DNA of 64,000 bases from Candidatus Cetobacterium colombiensis (GCF_033962415.1 NZ_JAVIKH010000006.1:62001-126000), one strand, 5' to 3'; numbered from the stretch's first letter, positions 43,085 through 52,053 are shown. A program made the numbers and translations. The notes: generated from the sequence alone by a model not told the origin.

Positions 43085-44386
43085 ATGCTTGAAAAAAAAG
43101 AGTTTGGACTACTTGGACTTGTTGGAGTCGTTATAGGATCTGTTATTGGAGGAGGTATTTTCAATGTTTCTAAAGAAATCGCTAAAACCTCCTCTATTGG
43201 TGCTGCTCTTATTGGTTGGCTTATTTCTGCAACTGGAGTTTTTTTTATAATTAAAGTTTATCAAAGACTTCTGTTAAAAAGAAGCGATTTAAACAATGGT
43301 ATTTATGAATATGCTCGTGTTGGTTTTGGACCTCTTGCTGGTTTTTTTTCAGCTTGGGGATATTGGTTAGCCTGTGTCGTTAGTAATGCTAGTTATCCTG
43401 TTCTAATAGTACAAACTCTTAGTTATTTTTTTCCATCTATAGTGGGTGTTAAAACTCCTCAAGGTTTTATTTTAGGAACTATTCTTCTTTGGTTAATCTC
43501 TTATATTATAATGAAAGGGATTAAAACATATAACTTTTTCAATTTTTTAGCAACTTTAGGAAAAATTTCCGCCATTATAATGTCCATATGTTTTATGATT
43601 TTTTTCTTTAAGTATAATATTTTTAAAATGGATTTTTGGGGAAGTTTAACTTATAAGGGAGATGTTTTCACACAAATTAAAGGATGTATGCTTCAAACTC
43701 TTTGGGCTTTAATAGGAGTTGAAGGAGCTGTTGTAATTTCTGGAAGAGCAAAAAATAAAAAAGATGTTAGTTTAGCTACATTTATTGGTTATTTTATAGC
43801 TTTATTTCTGTATATTTTAATAGTCATTCTTAGCTATGGAATTTTACCAGCTGAAACTTTATCAACTTTAAATGATCCTGCTTTAGCTTATATTCTTGAA
43901 AGCGTCATTGGAAAATGGGGAGCTATTTTTATAAATATTTCTGTTTTAATATCAATTTTTGGAGCTTGGATTACTTGGACTATAATTGCCGCAGAAATAC
44001 CATATAATATATCTAACGATAATCTATTTCCTAGTTTTTTAAAAAACTTAAACTCTTCAGGAGCTGCAGGGAATGCTTTAATATTTAATGCTGTTATTAA
44101 ACAAATAGCATTTATTCTTTCTCTTTTTTCATCAAATGTTTATCTTATAATAACAAACTCTGCTGCTGCATTGATGTTATTGCCTTATATTTTTTCTACG
44201 TTTTTTTTACTTAAAATTTCAACGCTAAAAAATGAATTAAAGTATATTATTTATGGTTCTCTCGCACTTTTATATTGTTTTTGGATGGTTTATGCCGCTG
44301 GAAAAGAGTATATGATTCAAACTTTTTTAATCTATTTAGCTGGACTTCCATTCTATTTTTATAAAAAAAAATCCCCTACTAAATAG
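43085..44386 (+). CDS. APC-superfamily amino acid permease/antiporter (ArcD/basic amino acid type)
   Basis: The 433-residue protein has about twelve membrane segments and the APC N-terminal motif GLVGVVIGSVIGGGIFNVSK. GIYEYARVGFGPLAGFFSAWGYWL near 82 and ALIGVEGAVVISGRAKNKKD near 215 fit the basic amino acid/polyamine antiporter family (arginine:ornithine or lysine:cadaverine exchange). It follows fetB by 9 bases and may share its transcript, with no obvious functional link. Specific substrate cannot be read from sequence. Confidence 0.82.
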   Translation: MLEKKEFGLLGLVGVVIGSVIGGGIFNVSKEIAKTSSIGAALIGWLISATGVFFIIKVYQRLLLKRSDLNNGIYEYARVGFGPLAGFFSAWGYWLACVVSNASYPVLIVQTLSYFFPSIVGVKTPQGFILGTILLWLISYIIMKGIKTYNFFNFLATLGKISAIIMSICFMIFFFKYNIFKMDFWGSLTYKGDVFTQIKGCMLQTLWALIGVEGAVVISGRAKNKKDVSLATFIGYFIALFLYILIVILSYGILPAETLSTLNDPALAYILESVIGKWGAIFINISVLISIFGAWITWTIIAAEIPYNISNDNLFPSFLKNLNSSGAAGNALIFNAVIKQIAFILSLFSSNVYLIITNSAAALMLLPYIFSTFFLLKISTLKNELKYIIYGSLALLYCFWMVYAAGKEYMIQTFLIYLAGLPFYFYKKKSPTK

Positions 44387-44400
44387 TAGGGGTTATTTTT
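44363..44400. terminator. bidirectional terminator
   Basis: CCCCTACT-AAAT-AGTAGGGG with A and T runs on either side overlaps the stop codons of two convergent genes. Confidence 0.9.
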
Positions 44401-45215
44401 TCATTTAACCTAATTATATCATTATTTAATTTGGATATGTTATCTATAATATTAACCTTTAAACTACCTGTTCCTATAAAATCTTTTTCTGATAATTCCC
44501 CCGCTATTCCCATAGCTAAAACTCCAGCCACTGAACTTATAAGAGAACTATTATCTCCACCTAAAAATGATCCAATTAAAGAACTTATCATACATCCTGT
44601 TCCTGTAACAAGACCCATTTTCTTATGACCATTTCTTATCTCTACTACCATCTCTTCATTTCCAACATAATCAATTTTTCCTGTAATTGCAATAGTAGTC
44701 TTTAATTTCTTTGCTGCTAACTTCACTATTTCTATTCCACTTGATTCATTGTCTAAAGAATCTACTCCTCTACTTTGAGATTCTATATTTAAAATAGATT
44801 TTATTTCAGCCATATTTCCTTTTATTACAGAAACTTTAACTTCTTTTAAAATTCTTTCAATCAATTCTTTTCTTGCTTTTGTAGCTCCTACTCCCACTGG
44901 ATCTAAAACAATTGGCTTTTTTAATCTATTAGCTATTTTTCCAACTTCTACAATCATATCTCTCATACTTTTGTCCATAGTTCCTATATTTAAAACTACA
45001 CTTGAAGAAAATCCTATTATCTCTTCTAACTCTTCAATACAAAACGACATTAATGGAGAAGCACCAATTGCTAAGGTTATATTGGCACAATCATTTATAG
45101 TTACTGTATTTGTTAAATGATAAACTAATGGAGTTATCTCTTTTACTTTTTCTAAAGCTATCTCTATATCATTTAAAAGTTCTTTTTTTAAAAGTTCTCT
45201 ATTCAAAATCAACAC
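44379..45215 (-). CDS. thiM: hydroxyethylthiazole kinase ThiM
   Basis: The 278-residue protein carries VYHLTNTVTINDCANITLAI near 32, PIVLDPVGVGATKAR near 104, VIKGNMAEI near 134 and MGLVTGTGCMISSLIGSFL near 205, all ThiM features including the catalytic Cys in TGTGCM. It phosphorylates the thiazole alcohol for thiamine salvage. It overlaps thiD by 17 bases and lies under the TPP riboswitch. Confidence 0.94.
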   Translation of the reverse strand: MLILNRELLKKELLNDIEIALEKVKEITPLVYHLTNTVTINDCANITLAIGASPLMSFCIEELEEIIGFSSSVVLNIGTMDKSMRDMIVEVGKIANRLKKPIVLDPVGVGATKARKELIERILKEVKVSVIKGNMAEIKSILNIESQSRGVDSLDNESSGIEIVKLAAKKLKTTIAITGKIDYVGNEEMVVEIRNGHKKMGLVTGTGCMISSLIGSFLGGDNSSLISSVAGVLAMGIAGELSEKDFIGTGSLKVNIIDNISKLNNDIIRLNEKITPTI

Positions 45216-46005
45216 CTGCCTTCTTATAAAGATTTATAAAATGCCCCACTGGTCCCACACCGCTTCCAATAGAGAAAGAGTTTTTTATGGCTTCTGTTAT
45301 GTACTCTTTTCCTAGTTTTACAGATTCCTCTACTGAATAACCTTTTCCTAAATAAGAAGCAATTGTAGAAGATAAAGTACACCCCGTTCCATGAGTATTT
45401 TTCGTTTCAAATCTTTCTCCTAAAAATTTCTTTACTATACCTTCAGATGTTAAAAGAATATCTGTACAATTATCTTCTCTATGTCCACCCTTTATTAAAA
45501 TATTTTTAGCTCCTAAACGCTGTATCTTTTCAGCTGCTAAAATCATATCTTTTTCATTTTTAATTTCCATATTAGCTAAAACTTCTGCTTCTGGAATATT
45601 AGGAGTAATCAATGTTCCAATCTCTAAAAATTCTTTTAAAGCATCCACCGCATCCTCTTTTAAAAGAAAATATCCACTTTTAGAAATCATTACAGGATCG
45701 ATTACAATATTTTTTGCATTAATCTTTTTTAAAGTTTTATGAACTGTATTTATAATATCACAACTTGACAACATTCCAATTTTTACTGAACTTATATCTA
45801 TATCTTCATATAAAACATCTATTTGTTTTTGGATAATTTCTAAATCTATTTCTTGAACAGCAAAAACCCCTTGAGTATTCTGTGCAGTAATAGCTGTAAT
45901 AACACTCATACCATAGACACCTTGTGCACTCATTGCTTTTAAATCTGCCTGAATTCCAGCTCCACCACACGAATCAGACCCCGCTATTGTCAATACATTC
46001 TTCAT
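45199..46005 (-). CDS. thiD: hydroxymethylpyrimidine (phosphate) kinase ThiD
   Basis: The 268-residue ribokinase-fold protein begins LTIAGSDSCGGAGIQADLKA and has MSVITAITAQNTQGV near 33, DPVMISKSGYFLL near 107, LIKGGH near 170 and NTHGTGCTLSSTIASYL near 210. It phosphorylates HMP and HMP-P for thiamine synthesis or salvage. First gene of the thiD-thiM operon. No thiE or thiC is in this window, so these genes are enough only for salvage here. Confidence 0.94.
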   Translation of the reverse strand: MKNVLTIAGSDSCGGAGIQADLKAMSAQGVYGMSVITAITAQNTQGVFAVQEIDLEIIQKQIDVLYEDIDISSVKIGMLSSCDIINTVHKTLKKINAKNIVIDPVMISKSGYFLLKEDAVDALKEFLEIGTLITPNIPEAEVLANMEIKNEKDMILAAEKIQRLGAKNILIKGGHREDNCTDILLTSEGIVKKFLGERFETKNTHGTGCTLSSTIASYLGKGYSVEESVKLGKEYITEAIKNSFSIGSGVGPVGHFINLYKKAGVDFE

Positions 46006-46025
46006 TTCTTCCTCCTAGAACTTTT

Positions 46026-46060
46026 ATATAAAAAAAGCTACCTCCTGATAGAGGTAGCTT
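46026..46060 (-). terminator. riboswitch-controlled terminator before thiD
   Basis: On the minus strand GCTACCTC-TATCAG-GAGGTAGC is followed by TTTTTTT. GAAGTAGC at the 3' side of the TPP aptamer could pair with the GCTACCTC arm as an antiterminator, so ligand binding would favour termination. Confidence 0.85.
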
Positions 46061-46103
46061 AAATATAAATTACATTTTAAATAAAGTAATAGTATATCTT
46101 GTT

Positions 46104-46192
46104 TTCGCTACTTCCCTACGCTGGTTTTAACCAGATCAGGTTCAAAGGGTCAGTTTTTCACTTCTCAGCCATAAGGCTCCCCTAGTAAACTT
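46104..46192 (-). ncRNA. TPP riboswitch (THI element)
   Basis: The minus strand holds the conserved blocks in order: GGGGAGCC, GGCTGAGA, TGACCCTTTGAACCTGAT and CTGGTTAAAACCAGCGTAGGGAAG. These are the P2, J2-4, P4/P5 core and 3' P1 of the TPP aptamer. It leads the thiD-thiM operon and acts through the terminator at 46026-46060. Confidence 0.96.
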
Positions 46193-46210
46193 TTTTATTC
46201 TTTTAAACAC

Positions 46211-46239
46211 AATATACTATATTCTATTACCGTTGTCAA
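46211..46239 (-). promoter_or_regulatory. promoter of the TPP riboswitch-thiDM transcript
   Basis: On the minus strand -35 TTGACA (46234-46239) and -10 TATATT (46211-46216) are exactly 17 bases apart. The -35 lies inside the last codons of the upstream muramidase gene, so that gene's end doubles as promoter. Confidence 0.75.
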
Positions 46240-46831
46240 CTATAGCCATTTCTTTTAATTTAGTTCTATAAGTTAAGATTCTTTTTTTCCAACCTTTACC
46301 ATATAAACTCCAACTATTTAAACTTTTATAGTAATTAATTCTTTCTTCTGTCATTAAATCAATAAACTTTTCATGATCTTGCACTGAGTTTATAACTGCA
46401 ATTGTCTTGCTACCCAATACTCCATCTACTTCAATATTTTCTGAAGGTTTATAACGTTTTAAGGCTCTTTGAGTTACAACAGCTCCTGCATTATAGCCTC
46501 CGTTAAAAAATATATCAAATATCATCATTTGAGAATATGAATGTTTTATTTCATTTAGTCTATATTTTACAAGTAGATGTTCAGCTATCTCTCTAGCCTG
46601 AGTTTCTGTAAGAGACTTTATCTCATAATTTTTATTAAATTTTTTGTTATACTCAAGTAAAATAAAATTTCTTATTCCATATTTTGAAAATTCTTTTTGT
46701 GTTTTCACAAGTTTGTCCCCTTCATGTGATAACACTTCACTTATTATTATCTCTCTAACCTTTGATTCTTCAACTCCGAAAATAGCTGTTGAGTATAATA
46801 AAGTGATTATAATTACAAATTTTTCTAGCAT
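46217..46831 (-). CDS. secreted GH108-type muramidase/endolysin-like protein
   Basis: The 204-residue protein has a signal peptide (MLEKFVIIITLLYSTAIFG) followed by a GH108-like domain: Glu in SEVLSHEGDKL near 35, probable catalytic acid (usual wording EGG), and YGIRNFIL. A C-terminal peptidoglycan-binding type-3 segment shows DIFFNGGYNAGAVVTQRAL, VDGVLGSKTIAVIN and GWKKRILTYR. Related phage endolysins lack a cleaved signal; here no phage genes surround it, so it looks like a domesticated wall hydrolase. The changed Glu motif leaves activity unproven. Confidence 0.75.
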   Translation of the reverse strand: MLEKFVIIITLLYSTAIFGVEESKVREIIISEVLSHEGDKLVKTQKEFSKYGIRNFILLEYNKKFNKNYEIKSLTETQAREIAEHLLVKYRLNEIKHSYSQMMIFDIFFNGGYNAGAVVTQRALKRYKPSENIEVDGVLGSKTIAVINSVQDHEKFIDLMTEERINYYKSLNSWSLYGKGWKKRILTYRTKLKEMAIVDNGNRI

Positions 46832-46917
46832 ACTTTAATCAGTTTCCTCCCTGTATATTTAAATAGTTTAATAACTTTTTAAAAACAGGGTATATTATAC
46901 CATAAATTTGACTATTT

Positions 46918-48312
46918 TTATAGAGTTTCTGCAACTTTTTGAACTTTTTCCTTAAATTCAGTTATATCTTTTATAACTTTTTTAGAATCTACAGTTTTTA
47001 TTTTTTTATCTTCTACTATAAGTTTTCCATTTACAATAACTGTATCAACATTACTTGCATTAGCTGAATATACTAAAGCTGAGTATGGATCATAAATCGG
47101 ATTCATGTTAACTGACTTTGTTTCAACAATTACAACGTCAGCCAATTTTCCAACCTCTAAACTTCCCAATTCTTTTTCTCTATGTATAGCTTTAGCTCCA
47201 CCGATAGTTGCCATCTCTACAGCTTTTTTCGGAGGTAATGCAGATCTATCTTTTGAATCTAATTTATGTAACTTTGCAACGTATCCCATTTGACCAATTA
47301 TATCTAAAGTATTTCCACTCATTGGACCATCTGTTCCAAGACCTACTCTCATTCCCATATCATGCATTTTTAAAGCAGGAGAAATTCCCTTTGCAGACTT
47401 TATATTTGCTACCATATTATGTGCTATACCTATATCTCTTTTTTTCATTAACTCTATATCACTATCAGTTACAAAGATATTATGTGCAGCTATAAATCTT
47501 TCATTTAAAAGTCCCAAAGAATCTAAATATTCTACAGGAGTCATTTTATAATCTTTTTTTATCTTATTAAACTCTACATCTGTTTCTGCTACGTGCATTG
47601 AAACAGGCACATTATATTTTTTTGAAAGTTCTTTTATTTTTAAAAGCTCCTCTTTCGTTACTGTATGAGGGCCATGAGGACCAAATCCAGGAGTTATTAA
47701 TTCATCATTTTTATATTTTTCAACAAAAGCTACTGCTCTATTTAAAGTTTCTCCCTTTTCTTTTCCATCTGCAGTTGGATATTTTATTATATTTTGAGTC
47801 ATAACTCCTCTTAGTCCAACCTCTTTAACTGCTTCTGCTGAATTCTCTTCAAATAAGTACATATCTACCATAGTTGTTACTCCACCTAATGCCATTTCCA
47901 TAGCTCCATGTTTTGCACCAAGATAAGACATTTCAGGACTTACCATTTGATTTTCTAAAGGAAATATATATCTATTTAATCTATCAGGTACATCATCTGC
48001 TAAAGATCTAAATACTGACATTGAAGCATGAGTATGAGTGTTTATCATTCCAGGCATAATTATACCATCCTCAGCATCTATAACTTTATTTGCAGTATAT
48101 TTGTTTAATAAATCTTCATTTCCTATTGAAATTATTTTATTATTTTTTATAACAATAACTCCATTTTCTATTATCTCTCTTTTGTCGTTCATTGTTAAAA
48201 GAGTTCCATTTTTTATTATTATATTAGCTTGCTCTTTTTTCTCCACTAAAGAACTGCACCCCACAATAAACAAACTTCCCAACAGCAATGCACCTTTTAA
48301 ATAGTTTTTCAT
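46918..48312 (-). CDS. amidohydrolase-superfamily deaminase, predicted lipoprotein (MtaD/SsnA/SAH-deaminase-like)
   Basis: The 464-residue protein begins with a lipoprotein signal ending FIVGC (Cys19). The metal-site motifs are PGMINTHTHASM near 89, VSMHVAETD near 240, AAHNIFVTD near 275 and GLGTDGPMSGN near 330, with the wording of the MTA/SAH deaminase and SsnA group. LADVVIVETKS near 410 is typical. Cytoplasmic relatives deaminate purine nucleosides or related amines. A guanine-class riboswitch in its leader supports a purine-related substrate, here apparently outside the cytoplasm. Confidence 0.85.
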   Translation of the reverse strand: MKNYLKGALLLGSLFIVGCSSLVEKKEQANIIIKNGTLLTMNDKREIIENGVIVIKNNKIISIGNEDLLNKYTANKVIDAEDGIIMPGMINTHTHASMSVFRSLADDVPDRLNRYIFPLENQMVSPEMSYLGAKHGAMEMALGGVTTMVDMYLFEENSAEAVKEVGLRGVMTQNIIKYPTADGKEKGETLNRAVAFVEKYKNDELITPGFGPHGPHTVTKEELLKIKELSKKYNVPVSMHVAETDVEFNKIKKDYKMTPVEYLDSLGLLNERFIAAHNIFVTDSDIELMKKRDIGIAHNMVANIKSAKGISPALKMHDMGMRVGLGTDGPMSGNTLDIIGQMGYVAKLHKLDSKDRSALPPKKAVEMATIGGAKAIHREKELGSLEVGKLADVVIVETKSVNMNPIYDPYSALVYSANASNVDTVIVNGKLIVEDKKIKTVDSKKVIKDITEFKEKVQKVAETL

Positions 48313-48330
48313 TAAATAATCCTCCCAAAT

Positions 48331-48362
48331 AAAAAAATCCCAGCAAGCAAAAGCCTACTGGG
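48331..48362 (-). terminator. terminator of the purine riboswitch
   Basis: On the minus strand CCCAGTAGGC and GCTTGCTGGG pair (two G-U pairs), followed by ATTTTTTT, 19 bases before the amidohydrolase start codon. Ligand-bound riboswitch would favour this hairpin and switch the gene off. Confidence 0.8.
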
Positions 48363-48379
48363 TTTAACAATCCCAATTT

Positions 48380-48452
48380 ACTCTTACTTATAGTACCAAA
48401 TTTACGGTTTGGTGTAGAAACTTTTGGCCATATTCCAAATTTATATAAGATT
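48380..48452 (-). ncRNA. purine riboswitch, guanine class
   Basis: On the minus strand the aptamer reads TCTTATATAA, then ATATGGCC, the conserved GTTTCTAC, CCGTAAA and ACTATAAG. Loops L2 and L3 and the P1 arms (CTTAT/ATAAG) follow the xpt-type consensus. The nucleotide equal to C74 of the xpt aptamer is C (in ACTAT) rather than the U of adenine riboswitches, so guanine or hypoxanthine is predicted. Confidence 0.9.
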
Positions 48453-48474
48453 TAAATAAATATTTCACGAGATA

Positions 48475-48502
48475 ATTCTATCATATTTAAATTTAAAGTC
48501 AA
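48475..48502 (-). promoter_or_regulatory. promoter of the purine riboswitch-amidohydrolase transcript
   Basis: On the minus strand -35 TTGACT (48497-48502) and -10 TAGAAT (48475-48480) are 16 bases apart, just ahead of the aptamer. Confidence 0.65.
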
Positions 48503-48584
48503 AGTTTTTATTAATTATCTCTAGAATTATATACACTTATAGTATATAATACCCTTATGTTACTATATAATCTAGGAGGTAGTT

Positions 48585-49829
48585 ATGTTACAATTTTTAA
48601 AAGATACAGACATTGATGTTTACAATGCTATTGAAAATGAATTAGATAGACAAGAAAATGGTTTAGAACTTATCGCCTCAGAAAATTTTGTTTCAAAAAG
48701 TGTTATGGAAGCCGCTGGTTCAATTATGACAAATAAATATGCCGAGGGATATCCTGGTAAACGTTATTACGGAGGGTGTGAATTTGTTGATGTTGTTGAA
48801 AATTTAGCAATTGAAAGAGCAAAAGAATTATTTGGTGCTAACTTTGCTAATGTACAACCTCATTCTGGTTCACAAGCTAATATGGCTGCTTATAGAAGTT
48901 TAATAGACTTAGGAGATTGTATCTTAGGTATGAGACTTGATCATGGGGGACATTTAACTCATGGAAAAAATGTTAATTTTTCTGGAAACGATTATAAAGT
49001 AATATCATATAGTGTTAAAAAAGATGATGAATTTATCGATTATGATGAAGTTAGAAAATTAGCTTTGGAAAATAAACCGAAACTAATTATTGCTGGTGCA
49101 AGCGCTTATCCGAGAACTATTGATTTTAAAAAGTTTAGAGAGATTGCAGATGAAGTAAATGCCTATTTAGTTGTAGATATGGCTCATATTGCTGGTCTTG
49201 TGGCAACTGGTTTACATCCATCACCAATACCATATGCTCACGTAACTACAAGTACTACACACAAAACTCTTCGTGGACCAAGAGGTGGTTTAATTTTAAC
49301 AAATGATGAAGAGATTGCTAAAAAAATAGATAAAACAATATTCCCTGGAATTCAAGGTGGACCTTTAATGCATGTGATTGCTGGAAAAGCTGTTGCTTTT
49401 AAAGAAGCTTTATCTCCAGAGTTTAAAAATTATCAAACACAAGTAGTAAAAAATGCTAAAGTTTTAGCTGAAACTCTTATGAAAAATAATGTTAGAGTTG
49501 TTAGTGGTGGAACTGACAATCATCTTATTCTCTTAGATTTAACTAATTTAAATATAAATGGAAAAGATGCTGAGAAAATTTTAGAAAAAGTTAATATAAC
49601 TGTTAATAAAAACGGTATTCCGTACGATACTCAAAGTCCATTTATAACTAGCGGAATCAGAATTGGAACTCCTGCGTTAACAACAAGAGGAATGAAAGAT
49701 GTAGAGATGGAAATCATTGGAAATTTAATTGTTAAGGCCCTTAAAAATAAAGATAATGACGAAGTTCTAAACGATATCAAAAAAGAAGTAAAAACTCTTT
49801 GTAAAAGTTTTCCTTTATACAAAAACTAG
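48585..49829 (+). CDS. glyA: serine hydroxymethyltransferase
   Basis: The 414-residue protein has [12 protein letters not shown] near 27, [16 protein letters not shown] near 55, [14 protein letters not shown] near 92 and the PLP lysine in [15 protein letters not shown] near 225. It interconverts serine and glycine with tetrahydrofolate. A -10 TATAAT (48545-48550) and the ribosome site AGGAGGT precede it. It is divergent from the riboswitch-controlled amidohydrolase and has no operon partner. Confidence 0.95.
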   Translation: MLQFLKDTDIDVYNAIENELDRQENGLELIASENFVSKSVMEAAGSIMTNKYAEGYPGKRYYGGCEFVDVVENLAIERAKELFGANFANVQPHSGSQANMAAYRSLIDLGDCILGMRLDHGGHLTHGKNVNFSGNDYKVISYSVKKDDEFIDYDEVRKLALENKPKLIIAGASAYPRTIDFKKFREIADEVNAYLVVDMAHIAGLVATGLHPSPIPYAHVTTSTTHKTLRGPRGGLILTNDEEIAKKIDKTIFPGIQGGPLMHVIAGKAVAFKEALSPEFKNYQTQVVKNAKVLAETLMKNNVRVVSGGTDNHLILLDLTNLNINGKDAEKILEKVNITVNKNGIPYDTQSPFITSGIRIGTPALTTRGMKDVEMEIIGNLIVKALKNKDNDEVLNDIKKEVKTLCKSFPLYKN

Positions 49830-49911
49830 TACATGTAATTTTGTTTTCTTGAATTTTTCTTAATTTTGTATTATAATATAACTAATATTATATAGAATGG
49901 AGAAAAATATT

Positions 49912-50253
49912 ATGACAAATTTACCTAATTGCCCAAAGTGTAATTCTGAGTACACTTATGAGGATGGAAATCTATTTGTTTGCCCTGAGTGTGCTTACGA
50001 ATGGTCAATGGAAGCTACAGAAGAGGATTCTGATGACGGTCTAGTTGTTAAGGATGCAAACGGAACTCTTTTAAACGATGGAGATACAGTTACTGTTATT
50101 AAAGATTTAAAAATAAAAGGTAGTTCTTCTGTTGTTAAAATAGGAACTAAAGTAAAAAATATCAGATTAGTTGATGGAGATCACAATATTGATTGTAGAA
50201 TCGATGGTATTGGAGCTATGAAATTAAAATCTGAGTTCGTTAAAAAAATCTAA
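49912..50253 (+). CDS. PhnA/YjdM-like zinc-ribbon protein
   Basis: Start at 49912 ([10 protein letters not shown]) uses GGAGAA, which includes the earlier ATG at 49897. The 113-residue protein has an N-terminal zinc ribbon, CPKC...CPEC at about residues 7-27, and a PhnA C-terminal domain ([40 protein letters not shown]). Despite the historic name, the family is not a proven phosphonate enzyme. It has its own -10 TATAAT (49872-49877) and a terminator. Function unknown. Confidence 0.88.
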   Translation: MTNLPNCPKCNSEYTYEDGNLFVCPECAYEWSMEATEEDSDDGLVVKDANGTLLNDGDTVTVIKDLKIKGSSSVVKIGTKVKNIRLVDGDHNIDCRIDGIGAMKLKSEFVKKI

Positions 50254-50268
50254 GTTTTCTAATGAGAG

Positions 50269-50299
50269 AGCGGAGTCCACTTGACTCTGCTTTTCTTTT
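50269..50299 (+). terminator. terminator after the PhnA-like gene
   Basis: AGCGGAGTC and GACTCTGCT pair (one G-U pair), followed by TTTTCTTTT. Confidence 0.8.
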
Positions 50300-50335
50300 G
50301 ATATAGTAATTTTATATAGTATGGAGGGATTTTTT

Positions 50336-51199
50336 ATGAATGATCGATTAAAAGGAACCCTTTGGATGTGTGTATCAGCCTTAGGAATGGCTTTAATGGG
50401 AGCCACTGTAAAATTTATTGGTAGTGAAATTTCAACTTTTGAAAAACTTTTTTTTAGAAATTTAGTTGGAGTTATTATGTTGTTTTTTACAATGAGAGGT
50501 CAAAATATAAATATTTGGGGAAGTAGTAATAAAAGTAGATTTTTTATGTTTCTTAGATGTACAATCGGATTAACTGGAGCTGTTTTATATTTTTATTGTA
50601 TCAATAAACTTTATTTAGCTGATTCTGCTTTATTAAATAAACTTTCTCCATTTTTTGTGACTATATTTGCTACCTTATTTTTAAAAGAAAAATTAAAAAG
50701 TCATCAAATCCCAATTTTAATAGTTGTTTTATTTGGTGCACTTCTTGTTATAAAGCCTAAGTTTAGTTTTGAAATGTTACCAGCTCTTGCAGGATTTTTA
50801 TCTGCCATTTTTGCTGGTGGTGCTTACACACTAGTTCGATATTTAAGAACAATGGAGCATCCTTCAACTTTAGTTCTTTGGTTTTCAGCTTTTTCAATGT
50901 TTGGAATGATTCCTCCAATGTTAATTCAAGGATTTGTTGTTCCTAATAGTGTTCAACTATTTTATCTTATTTTAACTGGAATTTTTGCTACTATAGGTCA
51001 AATTGGTTTAGCTTATGCCTATAAGTATGCTCTTGCAAGTGAAGTGTCTATATATCAATATTTAAGCATTATTTTTTCAGCTATTATAGGATTTATGGTA
51101 TGGCAAGAAATTCCTGATATATTTAGTTTAATTGGTGGAGCTATTATTATGGGTGCTGCTATTTTAAATTATAAACTATCAAAAAAAGTGATTGACTAG
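50336..51199 (+). CDS. EamA-domain DMT-superfamily transporter
   Basis: Start at 50336 (MNDRLKGTLWMCVSALG) uses GGAGGG at 50323-50328. The 287-residue protein has ten predicted spans in two EamA repeats, with FEKLFFRNLVGVIML near 36, ADSALLNKLSPFFVTIFATL near 95 and the second repeat starting near 145. FRN followed by a long loop is typical of the S-adenosylmethionine/aromatic-like DMT exporters, but the cargo cannot be assigned. Single-gene unit. Confidence 0.85.
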   Translation: MNDRLKGTLWMCVSALGMALMGATVKFIGSEISTFEKLFFRNLVGVIMLFFTMRGQNINIWGSSNKSRFFMFLRCTIGLTGAVLYFYCINKLYLADSALLNKLSPFFVTIFATLFLKEKLKSHQIPILIVVLFGALLVIKPKFSFEMLPALAGFLSAIFAGGAYTLVRYLRTMEHPSTLVLWFSAFSMFGMIPPMLIQGFVVPNSVQLFYLILTGIFATIGQIGLAYAYKYALASEVSIYQYLSIIFSAIIGFMVWQEIPDIFSLIGGAIIMGAAILNYKLSKKVID

Positions 51200-51212
51200 C
51201 AATCACTTTTTA
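51183..51212. terminator. bidirectional terminator
   Basis: AAAAAAGTGATTG pairs with CAATCACTTTTT around ACTAG, spanning the end of the DMT gene and the end of the NlpC/P60 gene. Confidence 0.85.
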
Positions 51213-51680
51213 TAATACTTTTCTAACTTGCCAAAAATGATCATTCCAATATTCATCAATATTAGAAATAATAACTCCTTTAGATGTAGATGCATGTAAA
51301 AATTTATTTTTACCTAAATAAACTCCCACATGATGAGTTTTTCTCCAACCTATCTTGAAGAAAACTAAATCTCCAACTTCCCAGTTATTACGTTTTTTTA
51401 CTTTTTCACCTTTTTCAGCCATAGTTTTAGTCGTTCTTGGTAACGCAGTTGCAAATTTATCTCTATATAGATGTTGCATTAAGGCTGAACAATCTACTCC
51501 ACTCTTTGTTGTTCCTCCAAGTCTGTATCTTGTTCCTTTCCACTCTTTATAGAATTTTGTTATTTTTGCAGTTCTTTGACTTCTTTCTCTTTCACTAATT
51601 TTGGCTGATGAACACCCTACAAACAAAAACAATATAGATACAAATAAAATCTTTAAAAAAATTTTATTATTTTTTAACAA
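51210..51680 (-). CDS. NlpC/P60 peptidase lipoprotein (Spr-like)
   Basis: The 156-residue protein has a lipoprotein signal ending FLFVGC (Cys23) and an NlpC/P60 domain with catalytic Cys in SGVDCSALMQHLY near 67, His in THHVGVYLG near 115 and a third polar His in FLHASTSKGV. It would cut peptidoglycan stem peptides, like E. coli MepS/Spr. It overlaps the end of the META-domain gene by 14 bases, so both are in one operon. Confidence 0.9.
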   Translation of the reverse strand: MLKNNKIFLKILFVSILFLFVGCSSAKISERERSQRTAKITKFYKEWKGTRYRLGGTTKSGVDCSALMQHLYRDKFATALPRTTKTMAEKGEKVKKRNNWEVGDLVFFKIGWRKTHHVGVYLGKNKFLHASTSKGVIISNIDEYWNDHFWQVRKVL

Positions 51681-52053
51681 AATTTAATTTTACTCCTGAA
51701 TTTGTAACTATTGAAATTCCATTCTCTGTAAGTTCTAACTCTTTTGCATCAACTAAATTTTTTAAATAGTCTTGTTCTTGTTTCATTAAGTTTTCAGGTC
51801 CCATCATTCTTGTTGTTCCAGGATTTTGTATTGAAATCTTATTTCCATCTAACGTATAGTTTGCAAAATATCTATTAACTCCTGAACTTCCCACTATTTT
51901 ATCTTTTTCAAAGTTAATGTCAACTTCACTTTCTGGTAAAACATTTTGAAGAATATACGTATTCCCTAAAACTTTAGCTCCTATATCCTCTTTTTTTCCA
52001 AAACATCCTACAAATAAAACAGCAGTTAATAAAAATAATACTAATTTTTTCAT
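51667..52053 (-). CDS. META-domain (HslJ-like) lipoprotein
   Basis: Start at 52053 (MKKLVLFLL) behind GAGGTGAAGG; a GTG at 52062 lies in that site. The 128-residue protein has a lipoprotein signal ending LFVGC and a META domain with LGNTYILQNVLPESEVDINF, VGSSGVNRYFANYTLDG and a TTRMMGPENLMKQEQDYLKNL stretch (shown in full only in part: TTRMMGPE). HslJ relatives influence heat and novobiocin tolerance in E. coli. Precise role unknown; operon with an NlpC/P60 lipoprotein suggests an envelope role. Confidence 0.85.
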   Translation of the reverse strand: MKKLVLFLLTAVLFVGCFGKKEDIGAKVLGNTYILQNVLPESEVDINFEKDKIVGSSGVNRYFANYTLDGNKISIQNPGTTRMMGPENLMKQEQDYLKNLVDAKELELTENGISIVTNSGVKLNFVKK

